This document shows positions 1-10,396 of a DNA stretch of 64,000 nucleotides, in pieces (position 1 is the first letter of the stretch; every line of letters starts with the position of its first letter). The notes under the pieces are model-generated. The model saw only the letters and a list, made by a program, of their open reading frames with translations. It did no database searches and was not told the DNA's origin. A program made the position numbers and the translations under genes. This DNA comes from Desulfuromonadales bacterium (GTDB taxonomy: Bacteria > Desulfobacterota > Desulfuromonadia > Geobacterales > Pseudopelobacteraceae), in contig JACAAY010000005.1 in NCBI GenBank assembly GCA_013377095.1, positions 1-64,000 on the forward strand. Direction: 5' to 3'.

Positions 1-254
1 AAAGAAAAAATACAAAGTATGCGCTCATATTCATATCATGTTCTCCCGTAAATCCAGCCAGCCCCCTTGGGCGGAAACAGTAATACACATAAATGGATGT
101 ATTAGTCAAGAGTAGCGGCGGTATTTTTTTAATCTCAATATATTATTTCACCTCTGACATCATCAGAGCACCGGCCATACATTCATAACATCTTAATATC
201 ACTAATTTTATACAAATCATACATACTCATCTACAAAAACATTTACACTTAAAC
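1..254. other. AT-rich intergenic stretch at window edge
   Basis: This stretch lies downstream of the hybrid kinase gene that ends at 255. It is noticeably AT-rich, with no open frame carrying a ribosome site and no clear hairpin followed by a T tract. I see no gene here. It may hold the promoter of a gene beyond the left edge. Confidence 0.5.
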
Positions 255-3200
255 TTAAATATCCCACTGCGCACAAATCGATTTACCATCGGCAAAACCA
301 CATGATCCGGCCTCGTGTTGCACTGAATGCACGCCAAGCTCCTGCAGCGGTGGGCAGGTCAGACCGGCTAACAACTCGGCAACATCTTCGACCCGGTACG
401 GCTTTTTCATCGCTGCGCTGAAACCGTATTTTTCGTACTCGACCATGGCAGGATCTTCCGGATTGCCACTGGAGACGATCAAATTGGCGGCAGGATCAAT
501 GGCAAGAATACGCTGCGCAGCCTCCAGTCCACCCATGCCGTCCGGAATAACGAGATCCATGATAACGGCGGAAAATGGCGAACCGGAATCAATGGCATGC
601 CGATATTCGTACAGCGCCTGCTGACCATCAATACAGGTTGTTACCCGGAACCCGAGATGTTCAAGCATCATGCCGGCGACATCGCGAATCAACTCTTCAT
701 CGTCCATAACCAAAACTGATAATCCCGCACCGCACTCATCTCGAGATAGTGCGGTGGCGGAGGAGCATTCTTCTTTCAATGACGCGGGGAGCTCCTGGAA
801 TAAATTCGAAAACGCAATCGATCCCCCCTGAACCGAATGCATTGTTTGCGTACAGGCATTCTTTTCCCTGAGCAGGGCATCCAAAGCCAGCGGATACTCC
901 CCTTCAACCAGGGAAACCAGCTCTCCAATGCATCCCAGCTCCCCTGCCCGCGCAGCCGCTTCAAGACAATTGCAGAGATCTGTAAGCCGAGTAGCCCCCA
1001 GACTCGCACTGCTTGATTTGAGGGCGTGCGCCGCGTGCATGACGCCCGGCGCATTCAGCTCAAGCGCGCATTTTCGCAAGGAGTCCATAAGCTTCCCTGA
1101 AGACCTCAAATAGGTGTCAATGAGCTTCACCAGAAACCGGTCATCACCCTCCCGGTGAATCCCCTGTAGTTCCGCCAGCACCGTACGGTCAAGCGTCTGG
1201 ACGCCAGAAGCCTGTTCATTCTCCTGTGACGGAATCGCCTCACACCTCTGCAGCGTTGTGGGCACAGCCGGTTCCTGAAGCCAGGTTTCCAGTACGTGAA
1301 CAAGAGCGTCAAGATTGAAAGGTTTGCTCACATAATCATTCATGCCCTGGCTGAGACACTTTTCGCGATCTCCGGACATGGCATGGGCGGTCAAGGCAAT
1401 AATCGGGACCGGTTGGCTCGCATTATCGATCGGTTGCCACGGAAACGCACCCTCCCGTTCCCGGTCACGGATTGCGCGGGTTGCCGTGTACCCGTCCATA
1501 ACCGGCATCTGGCAGTCCATGAACACAAGATCGTAGCGCCGGTGCAAAAGAGCCTCCAACGCAATGGCGCCGTTCTCGGCAACGGTTACCCTGCACCCCA
1601 GGCTCTCTAACAGACCGGCGGCAACTTCCTGATTAACCTCGTTATCCTCAACCAGCAGAATATCAGCAGAAAAGAGTGCCGTTCTCCTGTCAGTGACACC
1701 ATCAGCCATGTGGCAGGCCAGTTCCGATGCGAGCACTTCACCACACAGGGCAGCATCGATTCGCCGTAACAGTTGCGACGGCAGAACCGGTTTTTTGATA
1801 AAACCGGTCAATTCCACATTCGGCACAGAGTCAGCGCATTCATCACGATGCAGACGCGAAAGAAGGAGCAGAGGTTTGGAGTTGGACGAAGCGAAGGCCA
1901 GAAACTGCTGAAGCGGGATGAAATCCTGAAGCGAAAAACCGTCCCCATCCACCACAATCAGGTCAACGTTATGGTCACCATCAAACGCTTCATGCACACG
2001 CGCTACTCCCGCAGGTCTCAATGACACACTTCGGGAGTGCATACCCCAGTGGATCAACTGGTCGCGGATAAGATCAAGGTAACGCTGATTCCCCCCCACA
2101 AGTACCACACGTTTACCGGACAACAGCTCACTGATCGATGTTTCGACGGTGTTTTCAGCCAATGAAGTGCCAAAGCGAAGCGTAAAGGTAAAACAGGCGC
2201 CCTCACCTTCCCCGCTTTCCACATCAATGGCACCACCCATCATTTCAACCAGTTGCCGGGATATTGCCAGCCCCAGACCTGTTCCGCCGAATTTGCGCGT
2301 TGTCGAGCCATCCGCCTGACGGAATGAATCAAATATTTTTTCCGTCTTATCCGGGGCAATACCGACACCGGTGTCGGAAACCGAACAGGAAATCCGCACA
2401 TATTCCTCTGTGATTTCAAGCTGCTGCACATCCACCACAATCTGACCCTGCTCGGTAAACTTGATCGCATTGCTGATCAGATTGATCAGGATCTGGCCAT
2501 ACCGAACAGCATCCCCCCTGACAAGGCGAGGCAGACCTGAGCCCGCCAGACAGACCAGTTCCAACCCCTTTGAAGCGGCAGCTTCGGCAAACGATTCGAT
2601 GGTTTCCTCGGTTACGGCAAGCAGGTCGAAATCTGTTGATTCCAGCTCCAGCTTACCAGACTCGATCTTGGAGAGATCAAGGATATCATTGATTAGCGTT
2701 AAAAGGCTGATTGCGGATCTATGGGCCTGAGCAGCATAATGACGTTGTTTGGGGGGCAATTCAATGTTGAGCAAAAGCTCAACCATACCTATCACACCGT
2801 TCATGGGAGTGCGGATTTCATGGCTCATATTTGCCAGAAACTGTGATTTGGTGATATTGGCTGTTTCAGCAGACTTTTTTGAAATCATCAACTCATGTAC
2901 CGCTGCCTCGAGCTTCCTGTCACGATCCTGAATCTGGGCCAGCATGGCATTAAAACCGTCGACCAAAACCCCCAGCTCATCACTGTGTATCTTTTCGGCC
3001 CTGATGGCAAAATTTTCTGTTTGTGAAACCGTATGGATTGTCTCGGCAAAACGTGAAATGGGCTCAGAAATGATTCGTTGAAGACGTTTGGCGATGATAT
3101 AGAGGGCGCATGAGACGACAATAAAACCTGCCAGCGTGATCCCGACATGCCACCAGAGTCCACTGTAAAATGTATTTAGATCGCTGCGGACGGCAAGAAA

Positions 3201-3650
3201 ACCGATCCGACGTGGCCCCAACGTTATGGGGCGAACGAGATCAAGGGTTTTGTGGCTGAAACTGTGCCCCCTGGGGTCGCGTTTAAAGAGTTGACCGGCC
3301 TGTTGATCGAAAACGGTGGATTCGGCACGGGAAACGAGACCATCCTTCTGGTAGGTCGCAAAAGGTACTCCATCCTGGCTGAAGATGGTTGCTATGCGGA
3401 TGTTTGGCTCAACGCTCAGCGCCGAAAGAATTTCCCGTGCCGTGCTGTTATCGTTGAATGACAGTGCCGCTGTGCTATTGATGGCGGTAACCTCGGCCAA
3501 CGTCGACATGGTTGCAAGGATTTCCCTGCGAAATGAAATAACCTTATCAGCGAGATAAAGGGCGGAACAGATCAACTGGACCAGGACGCACATGGTCATG
3601 ATCATGGTGATAAGCTTATGTTTTATAGGAAGATTTTTTAAAATATTCAT
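255..3650 (-). CDS. CHASE8-HAMP hybrid histidine kinase with Hpt and several receiver domains
   Basis: Large inner-membrane phosphorelay kinase of 1131 residues. TM1 is about 12-34, a CHASE8-like periplasmic domain 37-160, TM2 165-187, HAMP about 190-243, HisKA with [12 protein letters not shown] (phospho-His H277), then an ATPase domain with N box (385-400), DTGVG (426-430) and GTGLGLA (456-462). A receiver-like domain at 512-635 seems degenerate. A true receiver at 662-792 has D712 and K776; an Hpt domain has H875; a last receiver at 977-1097 has D1032 and K1083. It is the last gene of a minus-strand set with a TonB receptor and a YfiR-like protein. CHASE8 also occurs in YfiN, the partner of YfiR in Pseudomonas, so the YfiR homologue next door probably controls this kinase; that link is inferred. 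No separate output regulator is adjacent. Confidence 0.93.
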   Translation of the reverse strand: MNILKNLPIKHKLITMIMTMCVLVQLICSALYLADKVISFRREILATMSTLAEVTAINSTAALSFNDNSTAREILSALSVEPNIRIATIFSQDGVPFATYQKDGLVSRAESTVFDQQAGQLFKRDPRGHSFSHKTLDLVRPITLGPRRIGFLAVRSDLNTFYSGLWWHVGITLAGFIVVSCALYIIAKRLQRIISEPISRFAETIHTVSQTENFAIRAEKIHSDELGVLVDGFNAMLAQIQDRDRKLEAAVHELMISKKSAETANITKSQFLANMSHEIRTPMNGVIGMVELLLNIELPPKQRHYAAQAHRSAISLLTLINDILDLSKIESGKLELESTDFDLLAVTEETIESFAEAAASKGLELVCLAGSGLPRLVRGDAVRYGQILINLISNAIKFTEQGQIVVDVQQLEITEEYVRISCSVSDTGVGIAPDKTEKIFDSFRQADGSTTRKFGGTGLGLAISRQLVEMMGGAIDVESGEGEGACFTFTLRFGTSLAENTVETSISELLSGKRVVLVGGNQRYLDLIRDQLIHWGMHSRSVSLRPAGVARVHEAFDGDHNVDLIVVDGDGFSLQDFIPLQQFLAFASSNSKPLLLLSRLHRDECADSVPNVELTGFIKKPVLPSQLLRRIDAALCGEVLASELACHMADGVTDRRTALFSADILLVEDNEVNQEVAAGLLESLGCRVTVAENGAIALEALLHRRYDLVFMDCQMPVMDGYTATRAIRDREREGAFPWQPIDNASQPVPIIALTAHAMSGDREKCLSQGMNDYVSKPFNLDALVHVLETWLQEPAVPTTLQRCEAIPSQENEQASGVQTLDRTVLAELQGIHREGDDRFLVKLIDTYLRSSGKLMDSLRKCALELNAPGVMHAAHALKSSSASLGATRLTDLCNCLEAAARAGELGCIGELVSLVEGEYPLALDALLREKNACTQTMHSVQGGSIAFSNLFQELPASLKEECSSATALSRDECGAGLSVLVMDDEELIRDVAGMMLEHLGFRVTTCIDGQQALYEYRHAIDSGSPFSAVIMDLVIPDGMGGLEAAQRILAIDPAANLIVSSGNPEDPAMVEYEKYGFSAAMKKPYRVEDVAELLAGLTCPPLQELGVHSVQHEAGSCGFADGKSICAQWDI

Positions 3651-3692
3651 GATTCAGTTATCCTATCCAGTCCAGACATCACTACACAAAAA

Positions 3693-4235
3693 TCAATAGG
3701 GGATGGATAAACGCAACAGTTTTGAGTTGATTTGCAACCCGGAATTTTCCGCTGCTCTGGCGTTTGCTTCAATCAATACACGCCCGTTTCTGTAGATAAG
3801 GTTGATCATGCCTCCCTGTCGGCAGAAACCGGCTTGGTCGGCAACCGTGAGCAGGGGCATGTTTTTGACGTTGGCAAGAATCTCGGGAACTTTTCGTTTC
3901 AGGGAGGGGCTGATGAATAAAAGATGGCACGGTTGCGCCCCTTCGCGATAGGTGCGACGTTCAATAACAATGGGATGTCCCTGGACCGATTCTCCCTTGA
4001 TTGCTTTATCCAGAACCGCTCCGAAGGGATCGTCACCAAGAATAACAACCCTGAAGGGCTCGGCTGGAGCGGAAAATGATTCTGCCGGCCAGCTGACAAA
4101 ACTGGTCAGATTAAGGAGAAAAACTGCCTTGACCTGGTATTCACCATAGGGCTTCACATCCGCATAACATTCAGTCGCCGCCGTAACAGCAAACAGAAAA
4201 ACCAGCAGTATTTTCAGATGGCGAGCCAAGGACAT
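3693..4235 (-). CDS. YfiR-family periplasmic protein (DUF4154)
   Basis: A 180-residue exported protein. An N-terminal signal peptide (about 1-25, ending ATECYA) is followed by a YfiR/DUF4154 domain: EYQVKAVFLLNL, the SFVSWP segment, RVVILGDDPFG and the late INLIYRNGRVLIEAN block. In Pseudomonas, YfiR binds the periplasmic CHASE8 domain of the diguanylate cyclase YfiN and represses it. Here no cyclase is present, but the next gene downstream (42 bp away) is a CHASE8 histidine kinase, and the gene upstream is a TonB receptor. The likely job is to restrain or trigger that kinase in response to the envelope or a ligand. The family call is good; the partner is inferred. Confidence 0.88.
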   Translation of the reverse strand: MSLARHLKILLVFLFAVTAATECYADVKPYGEYQVKAVFLLNLTSFVSWPAESFSAPAEPFRVVILGDDPFGAVLDKAIKGESVQGHPIVIERRTYREGAQPCHLLFISPSLKRKVPEILANVKNMPLLTVADQAGFCRQGGMINLIYRNGRVLIEANARAAENSGLQINSKLLRLSIPY

Positions 4236-4299
4236 TATTGCCTTTAAACAAGTATGTTACTCAAATTCAAACAAAACAGCGGAGCGTGTACCAGACCGG

Positions 4300-6348
4300 T
4301 TAATAGAAAAACCGTACTTCTCCAAAAAAACTGCGCGGAACCCGACTGGCCTGCAAACCCAAATCATCTCCAAATTCGGCGTGATTCTCTTCCAGCAAAT
4401 TCTCCGCCTTGACACTGACCTCGACCCACTCCAGCGGGCGCCACCCGAGACGGAGGTCCAACCTGACATAGGCAGGAACCCTGCGCTGGCTGATTCGGGA
4501 TACATAGTACAGGGCCGGATCAAACTCGACATGGTGCGGCAGATCCATGTGCCAGCGCACGGAGAACTGGTGCTGCGGGCCCTCGTTATATTCCTGGGTT
4601 GGAACGGGAAGCAGTTTGGGCATATCTTTCAGGTTCATGCGTAACCAGGAGTAACCGAGAAAAACCCGCCACCATTCAGCCATCTTGATACTACCGAACA
4701 GCTCCACACCAAAGGCATCTCCCTCCAGGTCATTGCCGATCCGCAGGGGAAGAGTTGTGGTAACGCCTCCCGAATCTATCACCGTGGACAGTTGTCCCGC
4801 CACCGCGCTCCTCAGGCGTTTGTAGTCATTATAAAATGCCGTCAGATCACAAGAAAGCCAGTCTACGGGCTGAGTTCGGTATCCGATTTCATAGGCCAGG
4901 AGTTCTTCGGACTTGAAGGTGGAACTTCCATTCAGGGTGACACGTGTATGTGGCTGCGTGGATGTTCCCGGAAAATCATAGAGCGTGGCGGTTATATCGT
5001 GATCTGTCCTCGAGGGTGTCCGGACAGCACGGGAAACCGCCAGCCAGGCGGACTGGTGCGGGTCAGGCGTCCAGAGCAGGCGGGCGGTCGGCTGCACCTC
5101 AAAACCGCTGTAACCGTTATGTTCGAACTTCGAACCCAAGATAACATGGAACCGCTTATCAAACAGGGCAATGTCATCCTGGATAAACATGCTGTACAGG
5201 TTATCCTGGCGTTTAGGCGAAATGAAAGCCGTGGTGACACCCGGCTGGGTTGCATCAGTTGTCCAACGGTAGCCGCCACCCCAGACCAACTCGTGATTTC
5301 CCAGCAGGCGCATACGATGGTTGAAATCAACATCGATGGTGTCCCGCGATTCTTTCATATAGGCGTCAAAACGCCTGGTGTGGTCGTAATAGGCCTGCAG
5401 CGAGAGCCCCCCTCCATCGTGCAACTGACGCTCCCAACGCGTCAGCAGGTTGCCGCCCGACAGGTTTATCCTGCTGGGGAAAACAGTGGGGGTCGTGCCG
5501 GGAAGACTCATGGTCTGGCCCGATTCTCCGGAATAGATATCTCCCTGAAACGTGAGCACATCATGACCACTCGGCTCCCAGTCCGCACGAAATCCTCCCC
5601 GTACCACATCCCAGGCATCCGCTGCTTTTGTGCCATTGCCATTGACGAAATCATCATGCCCCGAATACTTGGCGAATAAACGATAGGAACCCTTGTCAGT
5701 CAGGTTTCCGCCATAGCGCAGATTGCCTTCGCCTCGCACTCTGTTTCCCGCTGCCGCGGATGCGAACAGGCCCTGGGTTTGATCGGAGCTCCTGGTGATG
5801 ATATTGATAACGCCGTTGACGGCATTGGCTCCCCAGATGGTTGCACCGGGACCGCGTATGATTTCAATACGATCAATATCCTCCAGGAGAGTGTCCTGCA
5901 CATCCCAGTAGGTTCCGGAAAAAGAAGGTGAGTAAACTGTCCGGCCGTCGATCATCACCAGCAGTTTGTTGCTGAAGCGGCCGTTAAAACCTTGCGAAGA
6001 AATTGCCCAGCTGTTGGCATTGATACTGGCAACATTGACTCCGGGAACCATGCGCAACAGGTCGGGAATGGTTCTGCTGCCGCTGCGGCGGATATCCTCA
6101 TGGGTAATGACAAAGACAGCCGCCGCGGTATTGGCAACCGTCTCAATTTTTTTGGATACTGACGTCACTTCAGTAGAGAGGAGGTTTTCGATAGTCAATT
6201 GCTTCAGATAGCGGATATCCGGATCATCCCCGGATTCTGCTGCCCAGACGCAATCACCCCCCGCTCCGAAGCAGGAAACAAGCATCAAGGTTACAGCCAG
6301 GAAGCAGAACCCCAAAACCACCCTGAATGATACGCAAACTCCCGCCAT
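4300..6348 (-). CDS. TonB-dependent outer-membrane receptor
   Basis: A 682-residue outer-membrane receptor. An N-terminal export signal (about 1-37) is followed by a plug domain with VSKKIETVANTAAAVFVIT, RTIPDLLRMVPGVNV, LVMIDGRTVYSP and the hallmark IEIIRGPGATIWGANAVNG. A long beta-barrel then ends in an aromatic residue (VRFFY), as expected for Bam-assembled barrels. The ATG is preceded by an AAGGAG site at about 6358-6363. It heads a minus-strand set with the YfiR-like protein and the CHASE8 kinase, so it may act as a surface sensor as well as, or instead of, a nutrient importer. No siderophore or cobalamin genes lie nearby, so the substrate cannot be named. Confidence 0.93.
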   Translation of the reverse strand: MAGVCVSFRVVLGFCFLAVTLMLVSCFGAGGDCVWAAESGDDPDIRYLKQLTIENLLSTEVTSVSKKIETVANTAAAVFVITHEDIRRSGSRTIPDLLRMVPGVNVASINANSWAISSQGFNGRFSNKLLVMIDGRTVYSPSFSGTYWDVQDTLLEDIDRIEIIRGPGATIWGANAVNGVINIITRSSDQTQGLFASAAAGNRVRGEGNLRYGGNLTDKGSYRLFAKYSGHDDFVNGNGTKAADAWDVVRGGFRADWEPSGHDVLTFQGDIYSGESGQTMSLPGTTPTVFPSRINLSGGNLLTRWERQLHDGGGLSLQAYYDHTRRFDAYMKESRDTIDVDFNHRMRLLGNHELVWGGGYRWTTDATQPGVTTAFISPKRQDNLYSMFIQDDIALFDKRFHVILGSKFEHNGYSGFEVQPTARLLWTPDPHQSAWLAVSRAVRTPSRTDHDITATLYDFPGTSTQPHTRVTLNGSSTFKSEELLAYEIGYRTQPVDWLSCDLTAFYNDYKRLRSAVAGQLSTVIDSGGVTTTLPLRIGNDLEGDAFGVELFGSIKMAEWWRVFLGYSWLRMNLKDMPKLLPVPTQEYNEGPQHQFSVRWHMDLPHHVEFDPALYYVSRISQRRVPAYVRLDLRLGWRPLEWVEVSVKAENLLEENHAEFGDDLGLQASRVPRSFFGEVRFFY

Positions 6349-6455
6349 ACCTTATCTCCTTAACAATCGAACGCGGTTTCTTTAACACATTAAAACCCTT
6401 CACACAACATTTATATTCCCATGAACCACGAAATAATTTAATAATTTTGATGTGT

Positions 6456-6471
6456 TGTGAGCTTTGTCACG
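6456..6471 (+). promoter_or_regulatory. CRP/FNR-type palindromic site upstream of glgP
   Basis: TGTGA (6456-6460), six spacer bases and TCACG (6467-6471) match the CRP consensus TGTGA-N6-TCACA at nine of ten positions. Its centre lies about 64 bp upstream of the start point predicted from the -10 box at 6516, close to the class I activator position. It could serve a CRP-family regulator controlling glycogen use. It also lies in the divergent gap shared with the TonB receptor gene. Confidence 0.5.
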
Positions 6472-6492
6472 CTCGCGCCCGGCGCCCTCACC

Positions 6493-6521
6493 TTGCATTC
6501 ATGATAAACTGCCGATATACT
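6493..6521 (+). promoter_or_regulatory. Sigma-70-type promoter for glgP
   Basis: TTGCAT (6493-6498), a 17-bp spacer, and TATACT (6516-6521) form a good -35/-10 pair. The predicted start is near 6528, leaving a leader of about 30 nt before the ATG at 6560. Confidence 0.55.
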
Positions 6522-6559
6522 TTCCGCATTGTTGCCATTTCTCCTAACGGGTGTGCCCC

Positions 6560-9052
6560 ATGAACGTTTCAGACATCGATGCATCGATAGAAACGAAACC
6601 GACTCCGAGTGATTTGCAACGCATCTTTCTGCGCCACCTCCAATACACCATCGTCAAGGACAAATTTACCGCAACCCAGGCCGACCTCTATCTGGCGCTG
6701 GCCCACGCCGTGCGTGAGATGCTGGTGGACCGCTGGTTGGACACCCAGCAGTCCTACTACATTAACAACGCAAAACGGGTCTACTACATTTCCATGGAAT
6801 TCCTGATCGGCCGCACCCTGGGCAACAGCCTGATCAATCTGGGAATCATGGAGGAGTGGGAAAATGCGCTCAAGGAGATGGGGATTGACCTGAAAGACCT
6901 GCAGGAGACCGAGTGGGACGCCGGTCTGGGTAACGGTGGTCTGGGAAGGCTGGCGGCCTGTTTCCTGGACTCCATGGCCACCCTGTCGCTCCCGGCCTAC
7001 GGTTACGGCATCCGCTATGAATATGGCATGTTCTATCAGAAAATAGTGGACGGCGCCCAGTACGAAGTGCCGGACAACTGGCTGCGCTACGGCAACCCCT
7101 GGGAATTCGGCCGTCAGGAGCACCTCCACAAGATCCGTTATCACGGGCGGGTTCAGGAATATAACGACGAGCAGGGAGAACAACGTTATGAATGGGTTGA
7201 TACCCATGATGTCATGGCCATGGCCTATGATGTTCCGGTGCCCGGTTACGGCACTTCCGCTGTCAACACGCTGCGCATGTGGAGCGCCAAGTCAACCCGC
7301 GATTTCGAACTCTCCTTTTTCAACCAGGGCAACTACATCGGCGCAGTGGAATCCAAAATGCGCACGGAAAACATCTCCAAGGTGCTCTACCCCGCCGATC
7401 ATGTGGCGGAGGGAAAAGAGTTGCGCCTGCGCCAGGAGTATTTTCTCTCCTCCGCAACGGTGCAGGATATCTTCTACCGTTTTTTAAAGAAACATTCGGA
7501 TCTCAGCCTGCTGCCTGAAAAAGTTGCCATCCAACTCAATGACACCCACCCTACCCTGGCCATTCCCGAACTGATGCGGATCCTGCTGGACGAGAAACGG
7601 ATGGACTGGGACAGCGCCTGGAAAATGTCCGTAGAAACCTTTGCCTACACCAACCACACCATCCTGCCCGAAGCGCTGGAAACATGGCCGGTTCACCTGC
7701 TGGAACAGATTCTGCCGCGACACCTGATGATCATCTATGAGATCAACGATCATTTCCTGAAAAATGTTGCCACCCGTTTTCCCGGAGACACGGACAAGCT
7801 GCGCCGCATGTCCATTGTAGGCGAGGAGGGCGCAAAACATATCCGCATGGCCCATCTGGCCATAGTGGGAAGCCACTCAATCAACGGTGTCTCGGCCCTG
7901 CACAGTCAAATCCTGAAAGACGACCTGTTTCGAGACTTCCACGACCTGTGGCCGGAGCGCTTCAACAACAAGACCAACGGCATCACCCAGCGACGCTGGT
8001 TGAAGCACGCCAACCGCTGGCTGGCGGACCTGATCTCCTCCAAAATCGGGAACAGCTGGATCACCGACCTGGACGAGTTGACCCGACTGCGCGAGCTGGC
8101 CGATGACCGGGACTTCCAGCAGCAGTGGATCGAGGTCAAACAGGCAAACAAACGCCGCCTGGCCGAACAGATTCTGAAACTGACCGCTATTCCGGTGTCC
8201 GCCGACTCCCTGTTCGACTGCCAGACTAAGCGTATCCACGAGTACAAACGCCAGATTCTGAATGTGCTGCACGTCATCACACGCTACAACCGCATCAAAT
8301 CCTCTCCCGGATGCGTGATAACGCCGCGCACCATCATCTTCAGCGGCAAGGCGGCCCCCTCCTATTACATGGCCAAACTGACCATTCAACTGATCACCGC
8401 CGTGGGAGCCGTGGTCAATAACGACCCGGCGGTTAATAAACTGCTCAAGGTTGTGTTCATTCCCAACTACAATGTCTCGTTGGCCGAAAACATCTTTCCG
8501 GCCGCCGATCTCTCACAACAGATTTCCACGGCGGGAACCGAGGCGTCCGGCACCGGCAACATGAAATATGCTCTGAACGGGGCTCTGACCATCGGTACGC
8601 TGGACGGCGCCAACATCGAAATCATGGAAGAGGTCGGCCGGGACAACATCTTCATTTTCGGACTGGATGCCAATCAGGTTGCAAACCTCAAAAAAAGCGG
8701 TTACCGTGCCCATGATTACTACCAGGCAAACCCGGAGCTGAAACAGGCGCTGGACATGATTGCCGATGGCTCCTTCTCGCCCGACAACCCCGGACGTTTC
8801 AGGCCGATCAGCGACAACCTGCTGGCAAACGACACCTATCTGCTGCTGGCTGACTATGCCGACTACATCGCCTGCCAGCAGAAGGTGGACCAGCTCTATC
8901 AACAACCCGGAGAGTGGGCCCGCACGTCGATCCTCAACACCGCCGCCATGGGCAAATTCTCCAGCGACCGCACCATAGCCGAATACGCCCGTGACATCTG
9001 GAATATCCATCCTGAAAAGATCCGCCGCCACAGCCGGCGCAATCTGGCCTGA
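6560..9052 (+). CDS. glgP: Glycogen/starch/alpha-glucan phosphorylase
   Basis: Cytoplasmic PLP enzyme that splits alpha-1,4-glucans with phosphate to glucose-1-phosphate. From ATG 6560 it has 830 residues, the usual length of the family. The N-terminal part includes YYISMEFLIGRTL and GNGGLGRLAACFLDS; the PLP lysine sits in EASGTGNMKYALNG (K669). A GTG at 6551 in the same frame would add three residues; I prefer the ATG, though neither has a strong ribosome site. The gene is preceded by a promoter and a CRP-like site and followed after 6 bp by rarA, suggesting cotranscription. Phosphofructokinase lies further along, which fits a route from glycogen into glycolysis. Confidence 0.96.
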   Translation: MNVSDIDASIETKPTPSDLQRIFLRHLQYTIVKDKFTATQADLYLALAHAVREMLVDRWLDTQQSYYINNAKRVYYISMEFLIGRTLGNSLINLGIMEEWENALKEMGIDLKDLQETEWDAGLGNGGLGRLAACFLDSMATLSLPAYGYGIRYEYGMFYQKIVDGAQYEVPDNWLRYGNPWEFGRQEHLHKIRYHGRVQEYNDEQGEQRYEWVDTHDVMAMAYDVPVPGYGTSAVNTLRMWSAKSTRDFELSFFNQGNYIGAVESKMRTENISKVLYPADHVAEGKELRLRQEYFLSSATVQDIFYRFLKKHSDLSLLPEKVAIQLNDTHPTLAIPELMRILLDEKRMDWDSAWKMSVETFAYTNHTILPEALETWPVHLLEQILPRHLMIIYEINDHFLKNVATRFPGDTDKLRRMSIVGEEGAKHIRMAHLAIVGSHSINGVSALHSQILKDDLFRDFHDLWPERFNNKTNGITQRRWLKHANRWLADLISSKIGNSWITDLDELTRLRELADDRDFQQQWIEVKQANKRRLAEQILKLTAIPVSADSLFDCQTKRIHEYKRQILNVLHVITRYNRIKSSPGCVITPRTIIFSGKAAPSYYMAKLTIQLITAVGAVVNNDPAVNKLLKVVFIPNYNVSLAENIFPAADLSQQISTAGTEASGTGNMKYALNGALTIGTLDGANIEIMEEVGRDNIFIFGLDANQVANLKKSGYRAHDYYQANPELKQALDMIADGSFSPDNPGRFRPISDNLLANDTYLLLADYADYIACQQKVDQLYQQPGEWARTSILNTAAMGKFSSDRTIAEYARDIWNIHPEKIRRHSRRNLA

Positions 9053-9058
9053 GAGAGC

Positions 9059-10396
9059 ATGAAACAGCATTCACCCGGTCTTTGGGACACGAACGACACC
9101 GTAGCCACATCCTCCACATCCGCACCGCTGGCCGAGCGCATGCGCCCGCGCACCCTGGCCGAGTTCACCGGCCAGGAGCATCTGGTGGGTGAGGGGCGTA
9201 TTCTGCAGCGCATGATCGAAACCGACAGCCTCTCGTCGCTGATCTTCTGGGGACCACCCGGTTGCGGCAAGACAACCCTGGCCCATGTTATCGCCCGGGA
9301 AACAAAGGCGCACTTCATCTTCTTTTCAGCCATACTGTCCGGCATCAAGGAAATCCGCGAAATATTCCGCGAAGCCGAGGGCTATGCCAGCCGCGGAATG
9401 CGCACCATTCTTTTTGTCGATGAAATCCACCGTTTCAACAAATCCCAGCAGGACGCCTTCCTCCCCTATGTGGAAAAAGGGGTTGTCACCATGATCGGCG
9501 CCACCACCGAAAACCCCTCCTTTGAGGTGATCGCCCCACTGCTCTCCCGTTGCCGCGTGCTGACACTCAAACAGCTGGAGGCGCCAACCATCGAAACGCT
9601 GCTCCAGCAAGCCCTGACTGACCGGGAACGGGGTCTGGGGAAACTCGGGCTGGGCATTTCTACGGAGGCGCTGGGTTTTCTTGCTGATCATGCCGGAGGT
9701 GATGCCCGGGTCGCCCTGAACACCCTGGAGGTTGCGGCGGGTCTGACACGGGATACACTCATCACCATTGAGGTCACCCAGGAGGCGCTGCAAAAAAAGG
9801 CACTGCTCTACGATAAGGGGGGCGAGGAGCACTACAACGTCATCTCCGCCTTTATCAAATCCATGCGCGGCAGTGACCCTGACGCTGCCCTGTACTGGCT
9901 GGCGCGCATGCTGGAGGCGGGTGAGGACCCGATCTTCATCCTGCGGCGCATGATCATTCTGGCATCGGAGGACATCGGCAACGCCGACCCACGGGCGCTC
10001 CAACTGGCCGTCTCCGCCCTGCAGGCCTTCCAGGTGATCGGCATGCCTGAAGGACGCATCATCCTGGGACAGGCGGTTACCTATCTTGCCACCGCTCCCA
10101 AATCCAATGCCTCCTACATCGGTATCGATGCGGCCCTGGGAGAGGTACGAAATAGCGGCGCCCTGCCGGTTCCACTGCATATCCGCAACGCCCCCACCAG
10201 ACTGATGAAGGAACTGGGTTACGGCAAGGGCTACCAGTACGCCCACGACTTTTCAGAGGGGTATGCCGGGCAGAACTGTCTGCCGGACTCGCTGGCCGGC
10301 CGGAAATTTTACGATCCCAAGGGGTTTGGTTACGAGAAGAGTATTGTGGAGCGTATGGAGTGGCTGAAAAAAACCAAGGACAGTAAGCGACGATGA
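9059..10396 (+). CDS. rarA: Replication-associated recombination protein A (AAA+ ATPase)
   Basis: A 445-residue AAA+ ATPase of the RarA/MgsA/WRNIP1 family, related to clamp-loader subunits, acting at stalled replication forks. Visible are RPRTLAEFTGQEHLVG, Walker A GPPGCGKT (65-72), Walker B ILFVDEIHRF (117-126) and sensor 1 IGATTENPSF (146-155). The C-terminal part (GGEEHYNVISAFIKSMRGSD, ASEDIGNADPRAL) is the family-specific tetramerisation region. It begins 6 bp after glgP and its stop overlaps the next start (ATGA). Its place between sugar-metabolism genes shows no functional link. Confidence 0.96.
   Translation: MKQHSPGLWDTNDTVATSSTSAPLAERMRPRTLAEFTGQEHLVGEGRILQRMIETDSLSSLIFWGPPGCGKTTLAHVIARETKAHFIFFSAILSGIKEIREIFREAEGYASRGMRTILFVDEIHRFNKSQQDAFLPYVEKGVVTMIGATTENPSFEVIAPLLSRCRVLTLKQLEAPTIETLLQQALTDRERGLGKLGLGISTEALGFLADHAGGDARVALNTLEVAAGLTRDTLITIEVTQEALQKKALLYDKGGEEHYNVISAFIKSMRGSDPDAALYWLARMLEAGEDPIFILRRMIILASEDIGNADPRALQLAVSALQAFQVIGMPEGRIILGQAVTYLATAPKSNASYIGIDAALGEVRNSGALPVPLHIRNAPTRLMKELGYGKGYQYAHDFSEGYAGQNCLPDSLAGRKFYDPKGFGYEKSIVERMEWLKKTKDSKRR

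Noticed and set aside
4792-5679. Long plus-strand frame opposite the TonB receptor gene
   Set aside because: It lies wholly antisense to a well-supported gene, has no ribosome site and its protein shows no recognisable motif; high-GC codon use on the other strand keeps such frames open.
9326-10246. Minus-strand frame of 306 codons opposite rarA
   Set aside because: Antisense shadow of rarA with low-complexity His/Gln/Gly-rich content and no family signature.
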